Positions 25,536 through 34,525 of a stretch of 64,000 bases of DNA are shown here, piece by piece. Within the stretch, counting starts at the first letter, position 1, and each line of letters begins with the position of its first letter. A model generated the notes under the pieces. That model saw only the letters and a program-made list of their open reading frames with translations, had not been told where the DNA came from and made no database searches. Location: contig JAJRYV010000101.1 in the NCBI GenBank assembly GCA_024275575.1, forward strand, positions 41,434 to 105,433. Reading direction: 5' to 3'. The DNA is from a bacterium. GTDB lineage: Bacteria; Zhuqueibacterota; Zhuqueibacteria; Zhuqueibacterales; Geothermadaptataceae. The translations under genes were made by a program, and so were the position numbers.

Positions 25536-26644
25536 TAAAAATTGGCAGGGGAGGGAGTTAGCTGTTCATCTTCATTGTCAAGGTTAGCCATGGCGATGCG
25601 CAGAAAATCTTTCTGTAGTGTGAGAAAGGCATCGACGATGTCCGGGTCGAACTGGCTGCCTCTGCCTGCTTTGATAATCGCCGCCGATTTGGTTGCAGAG
25701 TAGGCTTCTTTATAAACACGCCGGCTGATGAGGGCGTCATAGACATCGACGAGGGCCATGAGGCGGCCGCTGATGGGGATTTCTTCACCCCGCAAGCCCT
25801 GAGGGTAGCCGCCACCATCCCAGCGTTCATGATGCGTCAGGGCGATTTCTTTCGCCACATGCAGGAAGCTGTAGTCGCCATACTTTTGCTCTGCTTTCAG
25901 CAGGGTATCGTAGCCGATCGTCGGATGTTTTTTCATTTCCTCGAATTATTGCGTCGTCAACTTGCCTTTTTTAAAAAGAATACTGTCGGGTACACCGACC
26001 TTGCCGATATCGTGCAGCGGAGCGCTCATATAAAGATGGTCGATCATTTCGTCGGTGAGATAGGTCTGAAAGCGTAGATGGGTGGACAGATGCTGCGCCA
26101 GTATTCGGAGATATTCTTTCGTGCGAATGATGTGGCTGCCGGTCTCCGGATCGCGATATTCGGTTAGTGCGGCCAGTGTTTCGATGGTCACTTGTTTTAT
26201 CATCATAATTTCACGGGTACGCTGGCGGATCAATTCTTCAAGGCTGTCGCGATGTTTTTTGAGTTCGAGCTGGTTGTGCACCCTGGCACGGATTAGCGCC
26301 GGATTAAAGGGTTTTACGATGAAATCAACAGCGCCGGCCAGCAGCCCCTTTTCTTCATCTTTTTCATCCGTTAATGCAGTTAAAAATATTACCGGAATTT
26401 GCCTGACTTGCGGCAGCGATTGTAGTTTTTTACAGACCTGATAGCCATCCATCCCCGGCATAATGATATCCAGCAAAATCAAATCCGGCTTGTATCTCAG
26501 TACCTGGGCAATCGCCGATTTGCCGTCGTGGGCAATGATAAAATTATAGTGGGCACCAAGTGATTGGGTGAGAATCTCGATATTCATTCTGATGTCATCG
26601 ACGATTAAAATGGTGCAGCCGGAAAGGTCGATAGAGTTATTCAT
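25532..26644 (-). pseudogene. Response regulator with HD-GYP phosphodiesterase domain, split by an in-frame TAA
   Basis: Read through the stop, this is a 370-codon protein: a receiver domain with TILIVDDIR and the phospho-acceptor in LILLDIIMPGMDG, a linker helix, then an HD-GYP domain that would hydrolyse cyclic di-GMP. The first open part (25946-26644, 232 residues) ends just after the metal-binding HDIGK. TAA lies at 25948-25946, and the frame continues FEEMKKHPTIGYDTL and reaches HHERWDGGGYP. GAA-to-TAA would explain the break, because TTQEFEEMKKHP is the family pattern. The second part has its own ATG at 25936 (134 residues), but the HD and GYP halves would be on separate chains. It is probably inactive unless the stop is an artefact or is read through. 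Confidence 0.85.
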
Positions 26645-27001
26645 GTTGGTTTGTTCTATTCTGGTTTCAGCCGGAATGCCTGTTCATCAACTGCATCACT
26701 GTGTAATCAATTTAAAAATCTCTAAAAAATCGCCCCGTATGCGTTAACTGTAACTCGTGATTTGGGGATTGAACGGATCGCTACGGCAACACATAGATTT
26801 TGTCGGAATCTCGTGCTGTAAAGTTGAATGCAAACAAGATTTTTTAATTTGATCGCGGCCTTCGCTGCTATTTTTTATATAAACCTTTCAGGTTTCAAAA
26901 ACCTGAAAGGTTTAGCTCTGAAGTTATTTATGGATGAAGCCCGCAGTAGTGCGGGTGGATTGCTGAATGAGATACAAAATAAATGGTGTGAGGCCTGGAG
27001 T
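26645..27001. other. Intergenic region with a long perfect palindrome
   Basis: This separates the MutS-like gene end from the regulator gene. An ORF of 118 codons reads across but overlaps MutS and looks like chance. The notable item is the perfect 15-bp inverted repeat at 26881-26913, listed separately. Confidence 0.5.
26881..26913. repeat. Perfect 15-bp inverted repeat
   Basis: AAACCTTTCAGGTTT and its exact complement AAACCTGAAAGGTTT are separated by CAA. There is no T-tract on the minus side, so it is not a classical terminator for the upstream minus-strand gene. Similar CTTTCAGGTTT palindromes occur as interspersed repeats in FCB-group genomes, as far as I recall. Confidence 0.75.
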
Positions 27002-28834
27002 TCAATCGTCGACCGGCAGACCGGCGAGGCGCATGATTTTCAGCGCGTTGGTCGTTGGGCAGGGACCTGCTTTCAGCAGATAATCGAATATCATCTGCTC
27101 ATTTTCGATATGCTCGCGAAAATGGTAATTGCTGATATTGTCGATTTCTTCAGCGAGATGGATCAATTCCAGATCGTGGGTTGAGACACAACCCAGGCTA
27201 TTGGTCTCTGTCAAAGCACGAATAAAACTGCGGCTGCCTATCAGCCTTTCACGGTTATTGGTGCCGCGGAAAATTTCATCGATGAGAAAAAAAACCGGGT
27301 ATTTGTTGTGGTCTCGCGTGGCATCGAGCAGTTTTTTCAGCCGTGATATTTCCGCGTAAAAAAAGGAAAATCCCTCAATAATCGAATCATTGACCCGCAA
27401 ACAACTGAATATGCGAAAGAGCCCGGTGCGAAATGATAATGCACACACGGTGGAACCGGCAAATGCCAGGCACAGGTTGACCCCGAGTGTTTTTAAGAAC
27501 GTGCTTTTTCCGGACATGTTCGAGCCTGTGATGATGACCAGCGAACCGGTGTACGGCATGGAAAAGTCGTTGCGAATGGCCTGCCCGGCCGGCAAGAGTG
27601 GATGGCGGATTTGTTTTGTTGCAAAAACAGGTCTGGTGGCCGCGTTTTGCCCCACGATCACCGGCAAGGAATTTTCCGGATTTAAATAGGCGAAATTAGC
27701 CAGCGAATTCAGCGCTTCCAATTCGATCAGACTTTCCATCCAGACGGGCACGGTTGCGCGCAATTTATCCTTGCCATTTTCCAGAAAGTGGGCGCAGAAA
27801 AAATCCCAGGGAATGACGAGGTTCAGAATGAATCCCAGAATCGGGTTCATGCGCAAGCCGATGGCGGCCGCAACGATTTTTATAAACCGCAACTGTGTCG
27901 ATGGTCTACTTTTTTCATTGAAAAAGGGTTTGCAAATTTCCCGCAAATTGGCATGCTTACCGTAACGGTATTTTTCCAGGAAAAATAAAACGCTACGCAA
28001 AACAGTGATTTCATCTTCGAGAAAAACCGCATCCCTGAGCAATGATTTGATGGGATTTTGATTGAAAAGATAGAGCAGGCCGTAAATGATGAGTGAAACC
28101 AGCCACCAGGTTTGGAATCCGCCGATCAAATGCAGCAAAAACAGAGATATATTGAGTGCGGAAAGTGCTGAGAACAAGGGTAATTGCCAGCGCAACGAGA
28201 TAGGACGCCGGCGGATTTCTAACCATTTAAGCAGTTTACCACTATCGAGCACTTCGCTGGAAACGAGATGAAAGGCCAGTTGTAATCGATCGCGGAACAG
28301 GGATTTGGGTGCGAGTTCGATGACGATTTTTTGTCGCTGCAGGATTTTATTTTTTTGTGGTTCGGTGTTCAAAAGCCAGGAAGCCAGTCGCGCACTGCCA
28401 TCCGATGAAATCGCCGTGTCGAGCAGATGATGCAGCGAGCTTGCCCCGGTGATATCGAGATCGGGATGAAACGGGTGAGTCGTTTCCGGTTCGGCAGCAG
28501 AGGGCAAGGGAATGTTCTGCCAGTCCAGTTGCAAGCGCGCCAGTTGTGCTGATTTTACCCTGTGCCAGATCCTGTGGCGTTTCAAGCTGTAGTCGATTTT
28601 CCGGTGTTGCACAGCCAGTATAAAAAAAATGATGACAAAAACCAGAAACCCCAGAGTGCTGTAAAATTCACCGGCAATATAAAATAGCAGGGCAGACCCG
28701 CCAATGCCCAAAATAAAGAGCAGCAGACGTATCGTTGAAAAAAAATCACTGCGTTCTTGCAGAAATGAGCGCCGGTTTTCGACCCGGCGAAGATGATTTT
28801 TTAGCGCTTTTTCTCGGGATTTACGTGACACCAT
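27002..28834 (-). CDS. Membrane-anchored MutS-family ATPase
   Basis: The 610-residue protein has two adjacent membrane helices near residues 35-80 (LLLFILGIGGSALLFYIAGEF, then FLVFVIIFFILAV), a helical clamp/lever middle and a C-terminal MutS ATPase domain. The ATPase domain shows GSNMSGKSTFLKTLG (Walker A, about 435) and FLIDEIFRGTNNRERL (Walker B plus D-loop), followed by STHDLELIHLAE. It lacks the mismatch-recognition domain I of MutS1 and the Smr domain of MutS2. Such membrane MutS homologues are common in Bacteroidetes and relatives but have no settled role. The ATG at 28834 was chosen over a GTG 57 bp upstream because the conserved-looking part starts there. Confidence 0.8.
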   Translation of the reverse strand: MVSRKSREKALKNHLRRVENRRSFLQERSDFFSTIRLLLFILGIGGSALLFYIAGEFYSTLGFLVFVIIFFILAVQHRKIDYSLKRHRIWHRVKSAQLARLQLDWQNIPLPSAAEPETTHPFHPDLDITGASSLHHLLDTAISSDGSARLASWLLNTEPQKNKILQRQKIVIELAPKSLFRDRLQLAFHLVSSEVLDSGKLLKWLEIRRRPISLRWQLPLFSALSALNISLFLLHLIGGFQTWWLVSLIIYGLLYLFNQNPIKSLLRDAVFLEDEITVLRSVLFFLEKYRYGKHANLREICKPFFNEKSRPSTQLRFIKIVAAAIGLRMNPILGFILNLVIPWDFFCAHFLENGKDKLRATVPVWMESLIELEALNSLANFAYLNPENSLPVIVGQNAATRPVFATKQIRHPLLPAGQAIRNDFSMPYTGSLVIITGSNMSGKSTFLKTLGVNLCLAFAGSTVCALSFRTGLFRIFSCLRVNDSIIEGFSFFYAEISRLKKLLDATRDHNKYPVFFLIDEIFRGTNNRERLIGSRSFIRALTETNSLGCVSTHDLELIHLAEEIDNISNYHFREHIENEQMIFDYLLKAGPCPTTNALKIMRLAGLPVDD

Positions 28835-29098
28835 AATTTCGTTTAACCTGTCTTGTCCTGGAGTTTTGCCTCTGTTTAGCAACCGATCCACACCACTGCG
28901 GGTTTAATCTAAAAGTAATCCGGTATTTTGGAAAAGGCTATTGGTTGTTCGCCATTAGCCAACCGCAAGTTATACCAAAGAGAAATAAAGCATCGATAAA
29001 TATAGTTTTTTTTTTGGTAATTGAAATGGCTAATTTCTGTAGTTGCTTTTGCACCTGTGGAAATTTCTTATTGAAAAAAAATAAATACTGGAGGAAAC

Positions 29099-29614
29099 AT
29101 GTCGAAGAGCGCCTCTCATGCACATAAAAAATTAGCACGGAAAAAGGGGGCGGTAGATATCGCGATCATCACTGTCAGCGATACACGTACGCTTGAAAAT
29201 GATCGAAATGGTCATTATTTACGTGAGGGCATCATTGCCGCCGGGCATAGGCTGGTGGCTTATCATCTCGTACGGGATGAACCTGCCGAAGTAGAAGCAG
29301 CGTGGGATGCCGAGGATTCGAGGTCTGCACAGGTGCTGATGTTCAACGGTGGCACCGGCATTTCCTCGCGAGACCGTACTTTCGATGTTGTCGAGCAGCG
29401 TCTGCAAAAAACCCTGCTGGGATTTGGTGAACTGTTTCGCATGTTAAGCTGGCAACAAATCGGCGCCGCAGCGATGCTCTCCCGCGCAACTGCAGGCGTG
29501 GCGAATGGGCAGGTAATCATATCAACTCCCGGCTCACCCGCAGCAGTGGAATTGGCCTGGGAAAAATTGATCAAGCCGGAATTGCAGCATCTGGCCTGGG
29601 AATTGATGCGATAA
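29099..29614 (+). CDS. moaB: Molybdenum cofactor biosynthesis protein MoaB/MogA family
   Basis: The 171-residue protein starts at ATG 29099 with CTGGAGG 5 bp upstream. VDIAIITVSDTRT at the N-terminus and MFNGGTGISSRDRTFDVVE in the middle are the hallmarks of the MoaB/MogA molybdopterin-adenylylation family. These bind molybdopterin and ATP to form MPT-AMP before metal insertion. Other moa genes are not in the window. It converges on speD, 14 bp between stops. Confidence 0.9.
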   Translation: MSKSASHAHKKLARKKGAVDIAIITVSDTRTLENDRNGHYLREGIIAAGHRLVAYHLVRDEPAEVEAAWDAEDSRSAQVLMFNGGTGISSRDRTFDVVEQRLQKTLLGFGELFRMLSWQQIGAAAMLSRATAGVANGQVIISTPGSPAAVELAWEKLIKPELQHLAWELMR

Positions 29615-29628
29615 AAGTCTGGTGTGAT

Positions 29629-30009
29629 TTAATGAATGGGTGAAAGGCCGCGCTCAACTTTACGGATTTCTACCGTGCTTGCTTCGCTGGTGAGAATGAC
29701 ATATCTCGCAGCCCATTCGGGGGCGCCGGCGCCGCAGAAAAATAGATCCATACCCAGGTAGCCGTGTTCCGGCCAGGTGTGAATTGCCAGGTGAGATTCC
29801 GCTAAGGTCGCGGTGGCGGTGACACCCTGCGGGCTGAAGTGGTGTACACACATGTCGATGAGTGTGGCGCCACTGACCCGTACCGCCTGCTTTGTGATGC
29901 AGGCGATCAACTCCTGATTATTGAGCAGATCACGTGGACAGCCCCAAGCATCGACGATGATGTGCGTCCCCATTTTTATGCCATTTTCAGTTTGCGCATC
30001 GTTGTTCAT
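29629..30009 (-). CDS. speD: S-adenosylmethionine decarboxylase proenzyme
   Basis: The 126-residue protein is the short bacterial/archaeal (SpeH-like) type. The self-cleavage site is visible as LAESHLAIHTWPE: cleavage between Glu71 and Ser72 generates the pyruvoyl cofactor. Conserved HHFSPQGVTATA and the cysteine-containing GMDLFFCG are also in place. It makes decarboxylated SAM, the aminopropyl donor for spermidine. No spermidine synthase lies next to it. Codon 13 (ATG) is an alternative start close to the conserved core. Confidence 0.93.
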   Translation of the reverse strand: MNNDAQTENGIKMGTHIIVDAWGCPRDLLNNQELIACITKQAVRVSGATLIDMCVHHFSPQGVTATATLAESHLAIHTWPEHGYLGMDLFFCGAGAPEWAARYVILTSEASTVEIRKVERGLSPIH

Positions 30010-30094
30010 GGAATATCCTCAAGTAAATTCGCGATGAAAATGTTGTGTCCATAAAACCGATAGGGAACAGGTCGAAGGGTTGAACTGCGGTGTT

Positions 30095-30685
30095 TCATCC
30101 CGTCTCATTTTGCAAAAGTGCGACAAATTTTTGTAGCGCCTGGCCGCGGTGGCTGATCTGGTTTTTTTCCTCAAGTTTCATTTCAGCCATGGTTTTGCCT
30201 GTTCCCAGCACTTCGAAAACCGGATCGTAGCCAAAAGTACCGTTTCCACGCGCTGCCGTAGTGATTGTTCCCGCACAGATGCCTTCCACAGTTTTGATGC
30301 CGTTTTCAGAAACCCACGCTACAACTGTGCGAAATCGCGCCCTGCGCTCAGCGGTAGGGACATTTTTCATTTCGTGTAATAGTTTTTGTACATTGTCAGC
30401 GTATGTCGCCCCGGGCCCGGCATAACGGCTGGAAAAGACGCCGGGCGCACCACCGAGCGCTGTGACTTCCAGGCCGGTATCATCAGCAATAGTCGGCATG
30501 CCGGTGAGTTCAAAAAGCGTTTTCGCTTTTTTGATCGCGTTGCCTTCGAGGTCGGCTGCGTCTTCGATTACCTCCGGCAGGTCATCGCGTTCAGCCGCAG
30601 AGATGATGTCGATTTGGAGGGGTGCTAATTGGGCTTTGATTTCGATAACTTTGTCGCGATTTTTTGTGGCGAGTAAAAATTGCAT
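30095..30685 (-). CDS. rdgB: Non-canonical purine NTP pyrophosphatase (RdgB/HAM1)
   Basis: The 196-residue enzyme hydrolyses dITP, ITP and XTP to monophosphates, keeping hypoxanthine and xanthine out of DNA and RNA. LLATKNRDKVIEIK at the N-terminus, ADDTGLEVTALGG, FSSRYAGPGATYADN and GYDPVFE followed by the C-terminal SHRGQAL are all family signatures. Length is normal. It stands 85 bp upstream of the speD start on the same strand and may be in one unit with it. Confidence 0.95.
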   Translation of the reverse strand: MQFLLATKNRDKVIEIKAQLAPLQIDIISAAERDDLPEVIEDAADLEGNAIKKAKTLFELTGMPTIADDTGLEVTALGGAPGVFSSRYAGPGATYADNVQKLLHEMKNVPTAERRARFRTVVAWVSENGIKTVEGICAGTITTAARGNGTFGYDPVFEVLGTGKTMAEMKLEEKNQISHRGQALQKFVALLQNETG

Positions 30686-30693
30686 TTTTTATT

Positions 30694-30996
30694 TTACGAT
30701 TCCGGATACGGTTGTTTGTTGAAATACGTATTTTTGCCGATTGGTAAACAGGACTGTGGATTAAATTCACTTACAACACTTTTTTTCGCGGCGGTATTGT
30801 CGCTACCGGGAGAATCTTTCCACTCCAGTTCCTTTGTTAGTAGAGACCAGGTTTGATGCAAAAATATTCCCAATTTAATTGATGAATAGCCAAAACCGTT
30901 GATTATATAGACGAACGCTACAGGGTATAATTCTTGATTTTTTTTCCGAAACTCTCCGGTTTTGGCCAACTTTTCGTGATTAAAAACTGCGCTCAA
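30694..30996 (-). CDS. Doubtful small ORF
   Basis: A 100-codon frame begins at a TTG that overlaps the end of the formiminotransferase gene by 17 bp and runs to just before rdgB. It has a hydrophobic middle (YPVAFVYIINGFGY) and no recognised domain. The spacing fits an operon gene, but the start codon is poor and composition is unremarkable. It could be non-coding. Confidence 0.25.
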   Translation of the reverse strand: MSAVFNHEKLAKTGEFRKKNQELYPVAFVYIINGFGYSSIKLGIFLHQTWSLLTKELEWKDSPGSDNTAAKKSVVSEFNPQSCLPIGKNTYFNKQPYPES

Positions 30997-32800
30997 CCTG
31001 CTCCTGTATTCGCGCGCAAATTTCTTTGGATTCTGTGAGCAGGCTGCCGAGTTTTGAATTCATCTCGGCGATGAATTTTTCATCCTTTGTGTGCGGCAGA
31101 TTGATGCGCACGTTGTGAATCGCACCTTGTACACCGGCCAGAGCCATCAAAGCGCCGACACCGGCATCGCTCATCACGGATTCGTTACCGATATTGGCGG
31201 CAGCCTGGCAAAAATCCAGTACTTTGCGGCAGACCTCGGCTGTGCGCAGCGGCACTTTTGCCGCAGATTTATATCCAGCCCGAATTGCTTGTGCGCGGAT
31301 TTTGAGCTGCTCCGGCGTATCCTTTGCCATGCGCATGCCGGCGATGACTTCGTTCAACGCCTCGGTATCGGCATCGACAGCGCGCACGAGCTCATCTTTT
31401 GCCTGTTGAGCTTTTTCGGCCAGATCGCACAGGTTTTTATATTGTGCATCAAACTCGCCTTTGCCGATGGAAAGATTGGCCACCATCGAGGCGAGGGCTG
31501 CACCGAGGGCGCCGGATAGCGCGGCAATCGAACCGCCTCCGGGAGCGGGTGTATCGCGGGAAACTTCATCGACGAAATCGCTGACTTTCAGATTGACCAA
31601 CAGCCCGTCCTGTTGCGGCAAACCGATGACTTTTTTATCGATATCGAATTCAGTGACATCGTTTAAACCCATGGCCTGCGCTGCGGTGGTAACGATATCC
31701 CGCGCCGGAATGCCGGTGGACTTTTGCATGTTTCTCAGGTAAAACCGTCCGGCCTGCAGCATGGCCTCAAAGGGCACGACGCCGACGATTTCGGAGCCGG
31801 TAACCACGATGCCGCGTTCCACTGCCAGTCTTCGCGCCGCTTCGAGAACAGCATGCGGCGGGGTGATTTTATAGTTGGTTAAATTCATGGAAATCTGTGC
31901 ACAATGATAATCTTCCACCACCCAGCCGATGCCTTTCACATGCGTAAAAAGGCCGTCTTTATAAACCGGTCGGCCGATGAGATTTTCGGGGTCGAGGCCG
32001 ATCGAACGGTAGCGCTGATAAAGATCGCTGCCGTATTTTTCCTTGTAGAACTCAGCAAGCTCGGCAAATGTCCCGGCGACAAAATCGGAATTACCGTCAG
32101 CAAAGCGGCCTTCGGCAAAATAAACCACCTCACCTTTGTAATAGAAAGGTTCGATATTACCGACACGTTTCCAGCGGCCGCGTTCGCGAATTTCGTAGGC
32201 GATTTCGTTGGCGTAACGGCGGTCGGTTGTATTGAGATTGATGTTGTAGGCGATGAGAAATTCCCGTGCGCCGACGGCTGTGGCCCCTGATTTTTTGTTG
32301 AAAACAGCCGGGCCAAAATCAGGTTTCCATTCCGCTTTGGTCAGTTTTGCCGCCAGACCTTCATATTCTCCGGCACGGACCTTAGCGAGGTTTTGCCGCT
32401 GCTGCGTCCTTGCAGCGTTTTCGTAAAGATAAACGGGAATCGCCAATTCATCGCCGATGCGTTTGCCCACTTCACGGGCGATTTCTGCACAGTCTTCCAT
32501 CGTTGCGCCGGAAACGGGAATAAACGGGCAGACGTCGGTAGCACCAAAGCGGGCATGTTCGCCTTTGTGTTTGCTCATATCGATGAGATCACGCGCTTTT
32601 TGTACTGCGCGAAACGCCGCTTCTTTTACCGGCTCCGGCTCGCCGATAAACGTAACGACGGTGCGGTTGGTGCTTTCTCCGGGGTCGACATCCAGTAATT
32701 TTACACCCTGCACACTTTCGATGGCTTGTGTGATTTCACTGATGATCGCCATATCGCGACCTTCTGAAAAATTCGGTACACATTCGATGATTTTTTTCAC
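30980..32800 (-). CDS. Formiminotransferase-cyclodeaminase (bifunctional)
   Basis: The 606-residue protein joins glutamate formimidoyltransferase (about residues 1-330) to formimidoyl-tetrahydrofolate cyclodeaminase (about 400-606). The first domain begins IIECVPNFSEGRD and carries KHKGEHARFGATDVCPFIP. The second has DTPAPGGGSIAALSGALGAALASMVANL, the pattern of the all-helical cyclodeaminase. Together they transfer the formimino group from formiminoglutamate (histidine breakdown) to tetrahydrofolate and release ammonia. Translation starts at GTG with GAGG 9 bp upstream. The full-length fusion is known from animals and several bacterial phyla. No hut genes are nearby. Confidence 0.92.
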   Translation of the reverse strand: MKKIIECVPNFSEGRDMAIISEITQAIESVQGVKLLDVDPGESTNRTVVTFIGEPEPVKEAAFRAVQKARDLIDMSKHKGEHARFGATDVCPFIPVSGATMEDCAEIAREVGKRIGDELAIPVYLYENAARTQQRQNLAKVRAGEYEGLAAKLTKAEWKPDFGPAVFNKKSGATAVGAREFLIAYNINLNTTDRRYANEIAYEIRERGRWKRVGNIEPFYYKGEVVYFAEGRFADGNSDFVAGTFAELAEFYKEKYGSDLYQRYRSIGLDPENLIGRPVYKDGLFTHVKGIGWVVEDYHCAQISMNLTNYKITPPHAVLEAARRLAVERGIVVTGSEIVGVVPFEAMLQAGRFYLRNMQKSTGIPARDIVTTAAQAMGLNDVTEFDIDKKVIGLPQQDGLLVNLKVSDFVDEVSRDTPAPGGGSIAALSGALGAALASMVANLSIGKGEFDAQYKNLCDLAEKAQQAKDELVRAVDADTEALNEVIAGMRMAKDTPEQLKIRAQAIRAGYKSAAKVPLRTAEVCRKVLDFCQAAANIGNESVMSDAGVGALMALAGVQGAIHNVRINLPHTKDEKFIAEMNSKLGSLLTESKEICARIQEQVERSF

Positions 32801-33070
32801 AATTTTACCTCATTTGCATTTATTGGTTTGGGGTGAAATCGGATTGATTTTTTGATCGCGCTAATATAAAGAAGCAGGCCATACGGTAAAAGGAAAAAAT
32901 AGAGCAGGTCACCGCTTCTTGCACGGTTGGCGTTTTCCTGCAGGTTCAGCATCGGCAGTTTTTTTGTTGGCTACCGGAACAGCTATTCCATCTTTCAAGA
33001 GAATGGCATATATTTAAAATCCGGCAATGACCTTAAATATGAAGATGGCGCAGGAGTTTTAATTCTTACC

Positions 33071-33733
33071 ATGTCAGCAAATAGCCCGAAAATCATATCG
33101 AATCAGTTTGGCATTCATGATAAGCTAACAGAAACCGTGCAAAAACACATGGCCACGATTTATCGCAAACCGCTGGCAAAATTCAGCATTCCGGCATTTA
33201 TCGAGGCAGAGAAAACGTGGCAGGCTTGCGGCAAACCGCTCATCCTCGATTCCGGTTGCGGCACCGGGGAAAGTACATTGCGTCTCGCCAGGTTATATCC
33301 TTCACATTTTGTTCTGGGCATCGATAAATCGGCAGTGCGGCTGCAAAAGGCTGCTGGTATTTCAGCGTCAAATTTAGCGTTTGTTCGCACGGATATTTTT
33401 GATTTTTGGCGCCAGGCGGCGGCTGCCGGCTGGCGGGTGGAGCGACATTATTTACTTTACCCCAACCCCTGGCCCAAAAAGCGCGATTTGAAGCACCGCT
33501 ATCATGGCCATCCGGCCTTTCCTGACTTGCTGAGACTGGGGCGCTATTTTGAAATCCGTACGAACTGGGAAATATATCTGCAGGAATTTACCACAGCAGT
33601 CAATCTTATCTCAGGTTTTTTGCCGCAAATTGAAAGATTTGAACCCGTCGAGTTTTTTAGCAATTTTGAGAAAAAATTCCATCGCAGCGGCCATGTTCTG
33701 TATAAAAGTTGTTTTTCTTTTCATAATCGTTAA
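33071..33733 (+). CDS. tRNA (guanine-N7-)-methyltransferase-like protein
   Basis: The ATG at 33071 gives 220 residues, a normal TrmB size. The SAM site reads ILDSGCGTGEST, followed by VLGIDKSAVRL and the TrmB-typical YPNPWPKKRDLKHRYHGHP, which contacts tRNA and the target base. TrmB makes m7G46 in the variable loop of tRNA. Compared with E. coli TrmB the end is divergent, and the NPWPKKRDLKHR motif is conserved in related proteins of less certain substrate. A 48-codon extension upstream lacks conservation and was not used. Confidence 0.8.
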   Translation: MSANSPKIISNQFGIHDKLTETVQKHMATIYRKPLAKFSIPAFIEAEKTWQACGKPLILDSGCGTGESTLRLARLYPSHFVLGIDKSAVRLQKAAGISASNLAFVRTDIFDFWRQAAAAGWRVERHYLLYPNPWPKKRDLKHRYHGHPAFPDLLRLGRYFEIRTNWEIYLQEFTTAVNLISGFLPQIERFEPVEFFSNFEKKFHRSGHVLYKSCFSFHNR

Positions 33734-33906
33734 GTCCCTGCCTTATCATCCGGTTTAAAATAAATTATCAGTTTCCGCCGCCGATAAATTGAGAGTCTGT
33801 TTTGCACTGCGGCAATATGCAAGTGCTGTTTCTCTGCAAGCCTTTGAAATTCATCTGACCAAAATTTGTTACATCAATTGTATGATCAATCTTTCAGGAG
33901 TGTCCC

Positions 33907-34320
33907 ATGCCGGATAAAGGTGATAAACGAGAATTTACCCGTGTACACATTCAGGTCGATGTGGAAACCGATGATGAAAACTTTCGCACCATGCATGGCT
34001 CGACCAACGACATCAGCATGGGCGGTTTTTTTGTCGAAACACAAGACGAGCTGGAAATCGGCTATGAGGGCAGGATGGAATTGCTGCTCGATGGCGGCCT
34101 GGAAAAAGTGCCCATCGAAGTGCAGGGTAAAGTCGTGCGTGCCAACAGGGATGGCTACGGCATCGAGATCGTCAAAGTATACGGCATCGACAGCTATAGC
34201 CATTTGAAGAAGCTGGTTCTTTACAACGCTGCGGATTTGAACAAAGTGCAGGCGGAAATCGAACGGCATTCAGGCATCAAATCTTTTGAAACACAGGGGC
34301 AGATCACTATTATCGATTAA
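33907..34320 (+). CDS. PilZ domain protein
   Basis: The 137-residue cytoplasmic protein is a single PilZ domain: the cyclic di-GMP arginine motif is KREFTRV near residue 9, and DISMGGFF near residue 35 is the second half of the ligand site. The tail (NKVQAEIERHSGIKSFE) is helical. It would act as a small c-di-GMP receptor. Its neighbours are an HD-domain protein and an NtrC-type regulator, and a damaged HD-GYP regulator lies 7 kb upstream. SD AGGAG is present 7 bp before the ATG. Confidence 0.85.
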   Translation: MPDKGDKREFTRVHIQVDVETDDENFRTMHGSTNDISMGGFFVETQDELEIGYEGRMELLLDGGLEKVPIEVQGKVVRANRDGYGIEIVKVYGIDSYSHLKKLVLYNAADLNKVQAEIERHSGIKSFETQGQITIID

Positions 34321-34525
34321 TTCGGCATGCCGCAGACGTACTTTGAAGCCTGTCGTTTCCGCCTTCGATGTTTCCAACTTTTTTTGCTGTTACTGTTCAT
34401 TAAAATGCCGAATGTTGTTTGCGGCACAGATCAAACTTGCAAATTTCAATTTCCCCCCCTAAATTACACCTTCCTGTTTTTCATTAATTATTTGAAATGT
34501 ATCATTTTATAAACGAGATTCCCCC

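Noticed and set aside
26828..27184. 118-codon + strand ORF next to the MutS homologue
   Set aside because: It crosses the palindrome and overlaps the conserved 3' end of the MutS gene on the other strand; no domain or ribosome site.
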